Source: an uncultured Caryophanales bacterium
GTDB taxonomy: Bacteria; Bacillota_I; Bacilli_A; Acholeplasmatales; Anaeroplasmataceae
Assembly: GCA_937885165.1 (NCBI GenBank)
Contig: CAKZZJ010000166.1
Coordinates: 1 to 14,751 of the forward strand
Direction: 5' to 3'
DNA length: 14,751 nt
Positions 1-6,302 of this stretch are shown piece after piece. Both the position numbers and the translations under genes were made by a program. Each line of letters begins with the position of its first letter. The first letter of the stretch is position 1. The notes beneath the pieces are model-generated. The model was given only the letters and a program-made list of their open reading frames with translations, did no database searches and was not told the origin of the DNA.

Positions 1-197
1 ATACAGGCTATACTTGGGAACAAATCTCAAGTTTACCTTTTATTTCCATGATTGATGTTTTATGCGACGGTAGATTTGAAATAGATAAATTCGATCCAAA
101 GATTCACTGGGTTGGAAGTTCAAATCAAAGAGTAATCGATGTTAAGGCAACCAAACGCGAAGGCCGTGTAGTTCTTTATAAGGATGGTTCATATTGA
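1..197 (+). CDS. nrdG: Anaerobic ribonucleotide-triphosphate reductase activating protein, C-terminal part (cut by window start)
   Basis: Only the last ~64 codons are present; the frame enters at base 3 and stops at TGA 195-197. NrdG is the radical-SAM activase that installs the glycyl radical on anaerobic ribonucleotide reductase NrdD. The visible part holds the family's C-terminal signature: a YTGY-like entry (TGYTWEQ), then IDVLCDGRFE (the 'DvLvDG.F' motif), then the GSSNQRVID block that ends NrdG proteins. The N-terminal CxxxCxxC cluster motif lies outside the window. The stop overlaps the next gene's ATG by one base (TGATG), so dut is probably translationally coupled, which suits two genes of dNTP metabolism. 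Confidence 0.88.
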   Translation, partial: TGYTWEQISSLPFISMIDVLCDGRFEIDKFDPKIHWVGSSNQRVIDVKATKREGRVVLYKDGSY

Positions 198-859
198 TGA
201 GTGAATTTAAAAGAGTCGCTCGTTTTGAATTTGTATCATTTGATAATTATAAAAATTCAGTTGAAAATTTTACTGAAGATGAAATAAAATATATATATGA
301 TATTTTTTGTAAAAGTTGTTTTAATTTCATACTTTTTAATTAAATAACTAAAAAATTTGCAATTTATAAATATTTTGTATATAGAAAAATCTTTTCAAAT
401 CCTCAACTTCGGTACAATAACATATTTAATTTTCTGATAAAATATATATATGAAAATCTAAAAAAACCAGCTCGTGCAACCAAAAACTCAGCTGGTTATG
501 ATTTTTATTTACCATTTGATATTAATTTAAAACCGGGTCAGACAATTAAAATACCTACTGGTATAAGATGTTATATGGAAGATAATTATGTCTTAAAATT
601 ATACCCAAGAAGTGGCTTAGGATTTAAATACAGGCTACAACTAAACAATACTGTTGGTATAATTGATAGTGATTATTATTATTCAGATAATGAAGGTCAT
701 ATATTTGCTAAAATAACCAACGACTCAAATGAGAATAAAGAATTGAATCTCAAAAAAGGTGATGCCTTTATGCAAGGTATATTTGTAGAATATGGCATAA
801 CCTTTGATGATGATGTAAAAACTATCAGAAATGGTGGATTTGGCTCAACTTCTAAATAA
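197..859 (+). pseudogene. dut: dUTPase interrupted by a 153-bp in-frame insertion
   Basis: dUTP pyrophosphatase hydrolyses dUTP to dUMP and PPi, keeping uracil out of DNA. The 5' part starts at ATG 197 and encodes about 35 residues of the usual N-terminus (MSEFKRVARFEF... FTEDEIKYIY). It then runs into foreign sequence with a TAA at 341-343. The family resumes at 437 with IKYIYENLKKPARAT, followed by motif 1 (AGYDFYLP), motif 2 (PRSGLGFKYRLQ), motif 3 (NNTVGIIDSDY), a DNEGH segment and the C-terminal arm RNGGFGSTS. The 17-bp sequence at 284-300 recurs at 437-453. Removing one repeat plus the intervening DNA (153 bp, 51 codons) restores a seamless 169-residue dUTPase, the normal length. The downstream half has no ATG/GTG/TTG in frame between the stop and 575, and starting at 575 would lose motif 1. 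As written the gene should be non-functional, unless the insertion reverts or is bypassed. Confidence 0.88.
284..453. repeat. 17-bp direct repeats flanking the insertion in dut
   Basis: ATAAAATATATATATGA occurs at 284-300 and identically at 437-453, with 136 bp of unrelated AT-rich DNA between. The repeat is part of the dUTPase coding sequence (Ile-Lys-Tyr-Ile-Tyr), so one copy is native and the other was generated or selected by the insertion event. It could be a long target-site duplication or the product of a microhomology-mediated insertion. The core is a low-complexity AT run, so the true duplication may be shorter than 17 bp. Deletion between the repeats would restore the gene exactly. 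Confidence 0.85.
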
Positions 860-876
860 AAGTTGAGTTTTTTTTT
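844..876 (+). terminator. Rho-independent terminator after dut
   Basis: Perfect 8-bp stem CTCAACTT (844-851) / AAGTTGAG (860-867) with an 8-nt loop, followed by nine T. The stem overlaps the dut stop codon (857-859). Confidence 0.85.
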
Positions 877-894
877 AATTTTATTAATATAATA

Positions 895-923
895 TTGAAA
901 AATTATCTCACAAAGTATATAAT
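895..923 (+). promoter_or_regulatory. Sigma-A promoter for the small membrane protein
   Basis: TTGAAA (895-900), a 17-bp spacer and TATAAT (918-923). It lies just after the dut terminator and 24 bp before the next start codon. Confidence 0.7.
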
Positions 924-947
924 TTAAATCGAAAAGAGGAGGAAAAA

Positions 948-1181
948 ATGACATTTCATAAGACATTTAATAGTTTTAGTAGAGTTGTACAAGTCATCTT
1001 ATTATTAGTTCCTTTTGTAAACTGGATTACTGAAATTTTAGTAAGATGGTCATATTTCCTAGAGAAGAAAAACGCTGTATCATTAGTAATGGCATTATTA
1101 GCTACATTCTTCTTTGGAAATATTTTAGGTTGGATTGACTTAATTTGTTCAATTTTAACTAAACATTTATTCTTAGCTTAA
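948..1181 (+). CDS. Small two-TM membrane protein, unknown function
   Basis: This is a 77-residue protein with a very strong ribosome binding site (AGAGGAGG, 934-941) ahead of ATG 948. It is monocistronic, with its own consensus promoter at 895-923 and its own terminator at 1196-1219. The sequence shows a short polar N-terminus, a first hydrophobic segment at about residues 12-31 (VVQVILLLVPFVNWITEIL), a basic/acidic loop with RW and EKKN (residues 33-42), and a second long hydrophobic stretch at about 43-71 rich in Leu, Phe and Gly. There is no signal-peptidase site, lipobox or recognisable catalytic motif. I do not recognise the family. The strong expression signals and absence of a partner suggest a real, well-expressed small inner-membrane protein; holin- or bacteriocin-like function cannot be excluded. 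Confidence 0.75.
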   Translation: MTFHKTFNSFSRVVQVILLLVPFVNWITEILVRWSYFLEKKNAVSLVMALLATFFFGNILGWIDLICSILTKHLFLA

Positions 1182-1195
1182 GATAATAAATAATC

Positions 1196-1219
1196 GGATG
1201 CGTTGCATCCTTTTATTTT
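1196..1219 (+). terminator. Rho-independent terminator after the small membrane protein
   Basis: Stem GGATGC (1196-1201) / GCATCC (1205-1210) with a 3-nt loop GTT, followed by TTTTATTTT. Confidence 0.8.
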
Positions 1220-1244
1220 GCCAAAAAACTTATATAAATTTTTC

Positions 1245-1273
1245 TTGAAATTGAATTTGTTTTGTGATATTAT
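1245..1273 (+). promoter_or_regulatory. Sigma-A promoter for rplS
   Basis: TTGAAA (1245-1250), a 17-bp spacer and TATTAT (1268-1273), with an overlapping TATAAT at 1271-1276 and a TG two bases upstream (1265-1266, extended -10 style). It gives rplS a leader of about 75 nt. Confidence 0.6.
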
Positions 1274-1276
1274 AAT

Positions 1277-1347
1277 GAGGCTTGTATGAGCAAAGCACAT
1301 TACTCCGCTGGCAATTGGGTTATGGCTATGAGTTTTGTTATAAGGAG
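1277..1347 (+). promoter_or_regulatory. Putative L19 (rplS) structured 5' leader
   Basis: A leader of about 75 nt sits between the promoter and rplS. It can fold as an imperfect hairpin: AGC plus ATTACTC (1294-1305) against GGGTTAT plus GGCT (1317-1326), closing a loop containing CGCTGGCAATT. Firmicute rplS genes are known to carry a short L19 autoregulatory leader (Rfam L19_leader). Position, size and hairpin agree, and the GC-richer composition stands out from the AT-rich surroundings. I cannot run the covariance model, so the family assignment is by context. The ribosome binding site AAGGAG follows at 1342-1347. Confidence 0.5.
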
Positions 1348-1355
1348 ATAAGATT

Positions 1356-1712
1356 ATGGCTAAAGCAAAAGGTCAAGACTTAATTAACGAAATTACAGCT
1401 GAATACCTACAAGAAAGACCAAAATTTCGTCCTGGTGATACAGTTAAAGTTTACGTTAAGATAGTTGAAGGAACCACTCATCGTCTACAACCATTTGAAG
1501 GTTTAGTTATTAAACGTCAAGGTAGTGGCATAAGTGAAACATTCACTGTAAGAAAGATTTCTTATGGTATCGGTGTTGAGCGTACATTCCCTGTTCACAC
1601 ACCACAGATCGACCACATTGATGTACTTAGAAAAGGTAAAGTAAGAAGAGCTAAACTACATTATATTCGTACTTTATCTGCAAAAGCAGCTCGTATTAAA
1701 GAACGTCGATAA
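1356..1712 (+). CDS. rplS: Large ribosomal subunit protein bL19
   Basis: This 118-residue protein is the normal length for bL19, which lies at the 30S-50S interface of the 50S subunit. The family pattern is complete: an N-terminal helix (DLINEITAEYLQ), the basic patch RPKFRPGDTVKVYVKI, the conserved RLQPFEGLVIKRQG, ETFTVRKISYGIGVER and FPVHTPQIDHIDVLRKGKVRRAKLHYIR, and a basic tail. The start ATG has AAGGAG 8 nt upstream. The gene is transcribed alone from its own promoter and leader here, without the rpsP-rimM-trmD neighbours seen in many bacteria. Expression is probably controlled by L19 binding the leader. Confidence 0.98.
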   Translation: MAKAKGQDLINEITAEYLQERPKFRPGDTVKVYVKIVEGTTHRLQPFEGLVIKRQGSGISETFTVRKISYGIGVERTFPVHTPQIDHIDVLRKGKVRRAKLHYIRTLSAKAARIKERR

Positions 1713-1748
1713 AAAAAGATTTGGAGATTAAATCCAAATCTTTTTTCT
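1711..1748. terminator. Bidirectional terminator between rplS and gdhA
   Basis: Stem GATTTGGA (1718-1725) / TCCAAATC (1733-1740), preceded by seven A and followed by six T. It therefore works for rplS on plus and for gdhA on minus. Confidence 0.9.
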
Positions 1749-1760
1749 TTTCTTTTTTTA

Positions 1761-3107
1761 TTAAATTCCTTGTTCTAACATTGCAGTAGCGACTTTTTTA
1801 AATCCTGCTATGTTAGCACCTGTTAAAAGATCACATTCATTTTTGCCATATTTCAATGTTTCATTATAACTATTATTGAATATGTTAACCATAATATCTT
1901 TTAATTTATTATCTACTTCTTCAAATGTCCATGAATATCTAAGAGAATTCTGACTCATTTCAAGCCCTGATGTTGCAACACCACCAGCATTCGCAGCCTT
2001 TGCAGGACAGAATATTATATCATTTTCAATAAAATAATTTGCAGCCTCAAGCGTAGATGGCATATTAGCACCTTCGCCAACTAATATTACACCATTTTTG
2101 ACTAAAGTTTTAGCAGATTTAAGATCAATTTCATTCTGAGTAGCACAAGGTAATGCTATATCACATTTAATTTCCCAAATACCTCTTGAACCTTCAAAAT
2201 AATTTCCTCTTTTAGCATATTTAGGATAAAGTGAAATTCTTTCTCTTTCTACTTCTTTTATTCTCTTGATTACATCAAGGTCAATTCCTTCTTCATCATA
2301 AATATAACCATTAGAATCGCTCATAGCTACTACTTTCGCACCAAGTTCAGTTGCCTTTTCATTTGCGTATATTGCAACATTACCAGAACCTGATATAACT
2401 ACTTTTTTACCATTGAACGAATCATTCTTAATTGTTTTTAATGCTTCATCAACAAAATAGCATAGACCATAGCCAGTTGCTTCTTTTCTAGCTAAAGATC
2501 CGCCATAAGTTAGTCCCTTTCCAGTTAATGTACCGCTGAAGTCATTAGTTATTCTCTTGTATTGCCCAAATAAATAACCTATTTCTCTTCCACCAACACC
2601 GATATCTCCTGCAGGAACATCTTCGTTTGGACCGATATATTTGTATAATTCAGTCATAAAAGACTGGCAGAATCTCATAATCTCATTATCAGATTTTCCT
2701 TTAGGATCAAAATTAGATCCGCCTTTTCCACCACCCATAGGTAAAGTAGTAAGTGAATTTTTTAAGGTTTGTTCTAATGCTAAAAATTTAATTATTGATT
2801 CATTGACACTTGGATGAAATCTAAGCCCACCCTTATATGGTCCTATAGCGCTATTATATTGGCATCTATAACCTTTGTTAACTCTTATGTTACCTTTATC
2901 ATCGGTCCACACAACCTTAAATTCAACAAATCTTTCCGGTGTTAAAAATCTTTCAATTAGTGCCTTGTCTTCATAAACTTTATTCTCCATTACTACTGGC
3001 TCAATTGATGTAAGGATTTCTTCTGCAGCCTCTAAATATTCAGACTTATCCTTGTTTTCTTCTTTGAAATTTTCATAAATATTTTTTAAATAATTTGACT
3101 TAAACAT
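1761..3107 (-). CDS. gdhA: Glutamate dehydrogenase, hexameric, probably NADP-type
   Basis: Glu/Leu/Phe/Val dehydrogenase family, 448 residues, the usual length of the hexameric 50-kDa class. It interconverts 2-oxoglutarate + ammonia and L-glutamate, most likely assimilating ammonium. Landmarks: VEFKVVWTDDKG (61-72); GPYKGGLRFHP with substrate Lys92; LPMGGGKGGSNFDPKG with catalytic Lys128; PAGDIGVGGREIG with catalytic Asp168; the Rossmann turn GSGNVA (240-245) followed by AMSDSNG; and late conserved Asn/Gly motifs (GEGANMPST, PAKAANAGGVATSGLEMSQN). MSDSNG after the second Rossmann strand resembles NADP-preferring enzymes, but cofactor choice is an inference. GGGGTGG lies 5 nt before the ATG. 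The gene is monocistronic, convergent with rplS and divergent from the HAD gene. Confidence 0.97.
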   Translation of the reverse strand: MFKSNYLKNIYENFKEENKDKSEYLEAAEEILTSIEPVVMENKVYEDKALIERFLTPERFVEFKVVWTDDKGNIRVNKGYRCQYNSAIGPYKGGLRFHPSVNESIIKFLALEQTLKNSLTTLPMGGGKGGSNFDPKGKSDNEIMRFCQSFMTELYKYIGPNEDVPAGDIGVGGREIGYLFGQYKRITNDFSGTLTGKGLTYGGSLARKEATGYGLCYFVDEALKTIKNDSFNGKKVVISGSGNVAIYANEKATELGAKVVAMSDSNGYIYDEEGIDLDVIKRIKEVERERISLYPKYAKRGNYFEGSRGIWEIKCDIALPCATQNEIDLKSAKTLVKNGVILVGEGANMPSTLEAANYFIENDIIFCPAKAANAGGVATSGLEMSQNSLRYSWTFEEVDNKLKDIMVNIFNNSYNETLKYGKNECDLLTGANIAGFKKVATAMLEQGI

Positions 3108-3108
3108 A

Positions 3109-3137
3109 TTTCCACCCCAAACATTATTTTATATAAT
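3109..3137 (+). promoter_or_regulatory. Possible promoter for the HAD phosphatase, overlapping the gdhA promoter
   Basis: TTTCCA (3109-3114), a 17-bp spacer and TATAAT (3132-3137). The -35 is weak, and the -10 sits next to the gdhA -10 on the other strand. Confidence 0.4.
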
Positions 3138-3154
3138 ATTATTATCTAATTCAA
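3126..3154 (-). promoter_or_regulatory. Promoter for gdhA
   Basis: On the minus strand, TTGAAT (3154-3149), a 17-bp spacer and TAAAAT (3131-3126), upstream of gdhA. Two direct copies of TTCAAGAAA (plus strand 3150-3158 and 3162-3170, 12-bp period) cover the -35 region and may be an operator. Confidence 0.5.
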
Positions 3155-3184
3155 GAAATTGTTCAAGAAAAATGAGAGGTTTTT

Positions 3185-3835
3185 ATGAATAAAACGATAA
3201 TTTTTGACCTTGATGGCACAATATTAGATACATTAGAAGACTTAAACACATCATTAAATCATGTTTTATCTTTATTTAATTATAATGAAGTAAGTATAGA
3301 TAAGACCAAAGCCTTAGTTGGTAATGGCATAAGAAATTTAATTAAAGATGCCGCAGGTAATCCAAAAGAACTAGATTCGATGTATGATGAGTTCATTAAA
3401 TATTATGAAATAAATTACGCTAATTACACTAAAACGTATGATGGAATTTATGATGTTATATCAGAATTAAAATATAAAGGATATAATATAGTTTTGTTCA
3501 CAAATAAGAATGTAAAAATAGCAAAAAAGCTTATAGCTAAATTTTATAATAATTTATTTGATTATATAATCGGAGATGGCATGAACATCAAAAGAAAACC
3601 AGATTCTGATGGAATAAACATTATAAAAGCCAAATACAACATAGATTATAACGATATTTTATTAATAGGTGATAGTGATACTGATATAAAAACAATAATG
3701 AATGCCGGAATAAAAGGTATTATCGTATCATATGGATTTAAGGAAAAAGAATATCTTAAAAATATCTGGAATGGTATTATTGTAGATACTCCATATGAAA
3801 TACTTTCCGCCATAGATAATGTTTTTGCAAGTTGA
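3185..3835 (+). CDS. HAD-superfamily phosphatase (phosphoglycolate phosphatase / PpaX-like)
   Basis: This 216-residue haloacid-dehalogenase fold hydrolase has all four catalytic motifs. Motif I is FDLDGT with nucleophile Asp8 and acid Asp10. Motif II is LFTNK with Thr106. Motif III is KRKPD with Lys138. Motif IV is GDSDTD (162-167) for Mg2+. A C1-type helical cap lies between motifs I and II (~15-90), as in Gph, PpaX and beta-phosphoglucomutase. Size and cap resemble Gph/PpaX, so the substrate could be phosphoglycolate, pyrophosphate or another small phosphate ester; the sequence alone does not decide. The ribosome binding site is GAGAGG at 3174-3179. The next gene's promoter overlaps its stop codon. 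Confidence 0.85.
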   Translation: MNKTIIFDLDGTILDTLEDLNTSLNHVLSLFNYNEVSIDKTKALVGNGIRNLIKDAAGNPKELDSMYDEFIKYYEINYANYTKTYDGIYDVISELKYKGYNIVLFTNKNVKIAKKLIAKFYNNLFDYIIGDGMNIKRKPDSDGINIIKAKYNIDYNDILLIGDSDTDIKTIMNAGIKGIIVSYGFKEKEYLKNIWNGIIVDTPYEILSAIDNVFAS

Positions 3836-3860
3836 TATAAATTAAAATATTTGTTATAAT
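3832..3860 (+). promoter_or_regulatory. Sigma-A promoter for the ytxK-like/ackA operon
   Basis: TTGATA (3832-3837), exactly 17 bp, TATAAT (3855-3860). The predicted transcript would start at about 3867, only ~6 nt before ATG 3873. Confidence 0.7.
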
Positions 3861-3872
3861 ATTTATTGGTGT

Positions 3873-4826
3873 ATGAATATGCAAAATGAAGAAAATAATA
3901 TGGAATTATTTTATGATGTTTTAGATGAATCAATAATCATCTTACATGAAATATTTCATAAACCCTACTTTGAATTATTAGAAATGAGTGTTAATAATAT
4001 CTTAGAGGGTGATATATTACAAAACATAGATAAAAAAGAAGATTATAATCGATTAAAAGATGTCTATTTAAAATTACAAGATAAAGATTTTTCTGTTGAA
4101 GATGTAAGAAAAGCATTTCAGTCAATAACTTTAAGAGCTTTAAAAGAAATGCGAATACCTAACGGACTTACTACACCTGATACTATAGGAATATTCTTCT
4201 CTTATTTAGTTTCAAAAATAGTAACAAAAGAAAAAATAAATTTACTTGATCCGTTAGTAGGAACAGGTAATTTACTTATCACTTTAGCAAATTATCTTGA
4301 TAAAGAATTAACAATATACGCAGTTGACAATGATGAATGGATGTGTAAAATCACTAAGATGTTGGCTGATTTAACATCTAATTTAGTAGATATACATCTA
4401 GAAGACTCATTAAAATCAAACTTGAGCAATATGGATATTATCACCTTTGATATGCCACATAAGGAATTTAAAGATAATTATTATTTTCCATACGATGCAA
4501 TATTAAAATATAAGAACATGTTAAATGATGAAGGAATTATTTTAGGATTGGTAGAAAATGATTTCTTTGATTATGATAAAGACAAGGCTTTTAAAAAAAA
4601 GCTTCTTAATGATATGTCAATCTTAGGAATATTAGAACTTCCTGATGACATGTTTAAGGCTACAAAGCCTAAAATTATTATTTTCTTATATAAAAAGAAA
4701 ATTGATAATCTGAAATGTTTTATGGTCAAACTACCAAGTTTTAAAGATGTTAAGGTATTTAATGATGCCTTGCTTGATATTGAAGCGTGGTTTGAAAAAA
4801 ATAAAAATTTATTAAAGGAGAATTAA
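3873..4826 (+). CDS. YtxK-like class I SAM-dependent methyltransferase-fold protein
   Basis: This 317-residue N6-adenine-DNA-methylase-fold protein sits directly upstream of ackA, as ytxK does in Bacillus subtilis. An N-terminal helical region (1-95) is followed by PNGLTTPDTIG, the SAM-binding motif I LLDPLVGTGNLL (124-135) and an acidic ribose-binding loop VDNDE (151-155). The catalytic motif IV of amino-methyltransferases, (N/D)PP(Y/F), is replaced by DMPH (193-196), so catalysis on DNA is doubtful. The C-terminus (EGIILGLVENDFF, LGILELPDDMF, PKIIIFLYKKK) resembles the HsdM/YtxK end. Start choice is uncertain: ATG 3873 leaves only a few untranslated bases and no ribosome binding site, while ATG 3900 (MELFYDVLDES) would match the usual N-terminus better. 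It ends 3 nt before ackA. Confidence 0.8.
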   Translation: MNMQNEENNMELFYDVLDESIIILHEIFHKPYFELLEMSVNNILEGDILQNIDKKEDYNRLKDVYLKLQDKDFSVEDVRKAFQSITLRALKEMRIPNGLTTPDTIGIFFSYLVSKIVTKEKINLLDPLVGTGNLLITLANYLDKELTIYAVDNDEWMCKITKMLADLTSNLVDIHLEDSLKSNLSNMDIITFDMPHKEFKDNYYFPYDAILKYKNMLNDEGIILGLVENDFFDYDKDKAFKKKLLNDMSILGILELPDDMFKATKPKIIIFLYKKKIDNLKCFMVKLPSFKDVKVFNDALLDIEAWFEKNKNLLKEN

Positions 4827-4829
4827 AAA

Positions 4830-6035
4830 ATGGCAAAAATTATGGCAGTTAATGCAGGTAGTTCATCTATTAAATTCCAATTACTTGAAATGCCACAAGA
4901 AGAAGTTATCGCATCAGGTAACATGGAAAGGATTGGACTTGCAGAAGGTATTTTTACTTTAAAATACAATGGTCTTAAAGAAGAAACACATCCAGTTCTA
5001 CCTACACATGCAGAGGGCGTACAATTACTTTTGGATACTTTAATTGAAAAAGGTATTGTTAAACACCTAGATGAAATAGTTGGTGTTGGACATCGTATTG
5101 TCCAAGGTGGAGAATTCTTTAAGGATTCTACATTGGTTGATGGTGAAGATGGAGTTGTTATTAATAAAATAGCTGAATTAGCTGATTTAGCACCACTACA
5201 TAACCGTGCTCACATAATCGGTATCAGAGCCTTCCAAAAAGCTTTACCTAAGGTACCTGAAGTTGTAGTATTTGATACAGTATTCCATCAAACTATGCCT
5301 GAAGAAGCTTATATGTATGCAACACCATATGAATGGTATGAAAAATATGGTATAAGAAAATATGGTGCCCATGGTACATCACATAAATTCGTATCTGACA
5401 GATGTGCACAATTATTAGGTAAGCCACTTAAAGATACAAAAATTATCGTTTGTCATTTAGGCAATGGTGCTTCTATATGCGCTGTTGAAGGCGGAAAATG
5501 TAAAGATACTTCTATGGGTCTAACACCACTTGAGGGTATTCCTATGGGTACGAGAAGCGGCAATTTGGATCCAACTGTTGTTTCTTATATCTGCGAAAAA
5601 GAAAATAAAACTGCCGTTGAAGTTGTTAACATTTTAAATAAACAATCAGGATTACTTGGTATGTCTGGAAGATCAAATGATGCAAGAGATGTAACAAATG
5701 GTATGAATGCAGGCGATCACAGATGCAAGATGGCGTTTGATGTTCAAGCTAAAAGAATTGTTGATTACATCGCTTCATATTATGTATATATGGGTGGATG
5801 TGATGCAATATGCTTCACTGCAGGCATGGGTGAAAATCTAAAGCATTTAAGACTTAATGTCTCAAGGCGTCTTGGTGTATTAGGTGTAGAAATTGATGAA
5901 AAACTAAATGATACTTTCTCAGATGAAAGATTAATATCAACACCTAATTCAAAAATTAAATTATTTATCATTCCAACCAACGAAGAAGTTATGATTGCAA
6001 GAGATACTGTTCGTGTTGGAAAAATTAAATGTTAA
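4830..6035 (+). CDS. ackA: Acetate kinase
   Basis: Acetate kinase, 401 residues (normal ~400), of the ASKHA fold. It makes ATP and acetate from acetyl phosphate and is the main substrate-level phosphorylation step in acetate-forming fermenters. Signatures: the N-terminal VNAGSSSIKFQL phosphate loop (7-18), RKYGAHGTSHKFVS with catalytic His residues, HLGNGASICAVEGGKCKDTSMG, TPLEGIPMGTRSGNLDP, the GLLGMSGRSNDARD segment, FTAGMGEN near the C-terminus and the terminal PTNEEVMIARD. AAAGGAG lies 9 nt before the ATG. It is cotranscribed with the YtxK-like gene and followed by a strong terminator. No phosphotransacetylase gene is visible nearby. Confidence 0.98.
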   Translation: MAKIMAVNAGSSSIKFQLLEMPQEEVIASGNMERIGLAEGIFTLKYNGLKEETHPVLPTHAEGVQLLLDTLIEKGIVKHLDEIVGVGHRIVQGGEFFKDSTLVDGEDGVVINKIAELADLAPLHNRAHIIGIRAFQKALPKVPEVVVFDTVFHQTMPEEAYMYATPYEWYEKYGIRKYGAHGTSHKFVSDRCAQLLGKPLKDTKIIVCHLGNGASICAVEGGKCKDTSMGLTPLEGIPMGTRSGNLDPTVVSYICEKENKTAVEVVNILNKQSGLLGMSGRSNDARDVTNGMNAGDHRCKMAFDVQAKRIVDYIASYYVYMGGCDAICFTAGMGENLKHLRLNVSRRLGVLGVEIDEKLNDTFSDERLISTPNSKIKLFIIPTNEEVMIARDTVRVGKIKC

Positions 6036-6055
6036 TCCTTTAAATTAATAGTAAG

Positions 6056-6086
6056 ATATGGTTTCTGTTTGAAACCATATTTTTTT
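6056..6086 (+). terminator. Rho-independent terminator after ackA
   Basis: Perfect 10-bp stem ATATGGTTTC (6056-6065) / GAAACCATAT (6071-6080) with a 5-nt loop and six T. Confidence 0.92.
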
Positions 6087-6217
6087 GTATGGGTTAAAAA
6101 TGAAGCGTATCCCAATAAAATAACAAAAAGTGCCGATATTCTGGTAAAAACCATTGTGTTGGCATGCTTGTTATTAAGTAGCAGGGTTTACCTATTTTGA
6201 TACGTCCGTACCCATAT
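6087..6217. repeat. 131-bp nested imperfect palindrome (MITE-like or structured RNA)
   Basis: Five nested pairings stack over this span: 6087-6094 with 6210-6217 (GTATGGGT/ACCCATAT); 6106-6111 with 6199-6204 (CGTATC/GATACG); 6119-6126 with 6168-6175 (AATAACAA/TTGTTATT); 6130-6134 with 6161-6165 (GTGCC/GGCAT); and a tip TGGT-AAAA-ACCA (6142-6153). Base composition is visibly richer in G+C than its flanks. It lies between convergent genes, after a complete ackA terminator, so it is not a leader of either gene. It could be a miniature inverted-repeat element, the end of a decayed insertion sequence, or a small structured RNA. The minus strand stays open for about 40 codons up to TAA 6096-6094, but no start or family supports coding. 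Confidence 0.6.
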
Positions 6218-6302
6218 ATTTATTATTCTTTAATGCATATAGCACCACTATTTACCCTCTTATATATTTTCATACCAATCAAAAAAAATAAACACTATTA
6301 TT

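Noticed and set aside
575..859. Separate 94-residue gene starting at ATG 575
   Set aside because: It is the C-terminal part of dUTPase without motif 1, and no ribosome binding site precedes 575. It is better treated as part of the split dut.
697..966. Open frame of 89 codons on the minus strand over dut
   Set aside because: It is antisense to a clear dUTPase, runs through the terminator and promoter of neighbouring genes, has no plausible ribosome binding site and shows a low-complexity translation.
6218..6302. AT-rich stretch between the palindrome and the ATPase stop
   Set aside because: No hairpin with a T run, open frame or repeat could be supported; it is left unannotated.
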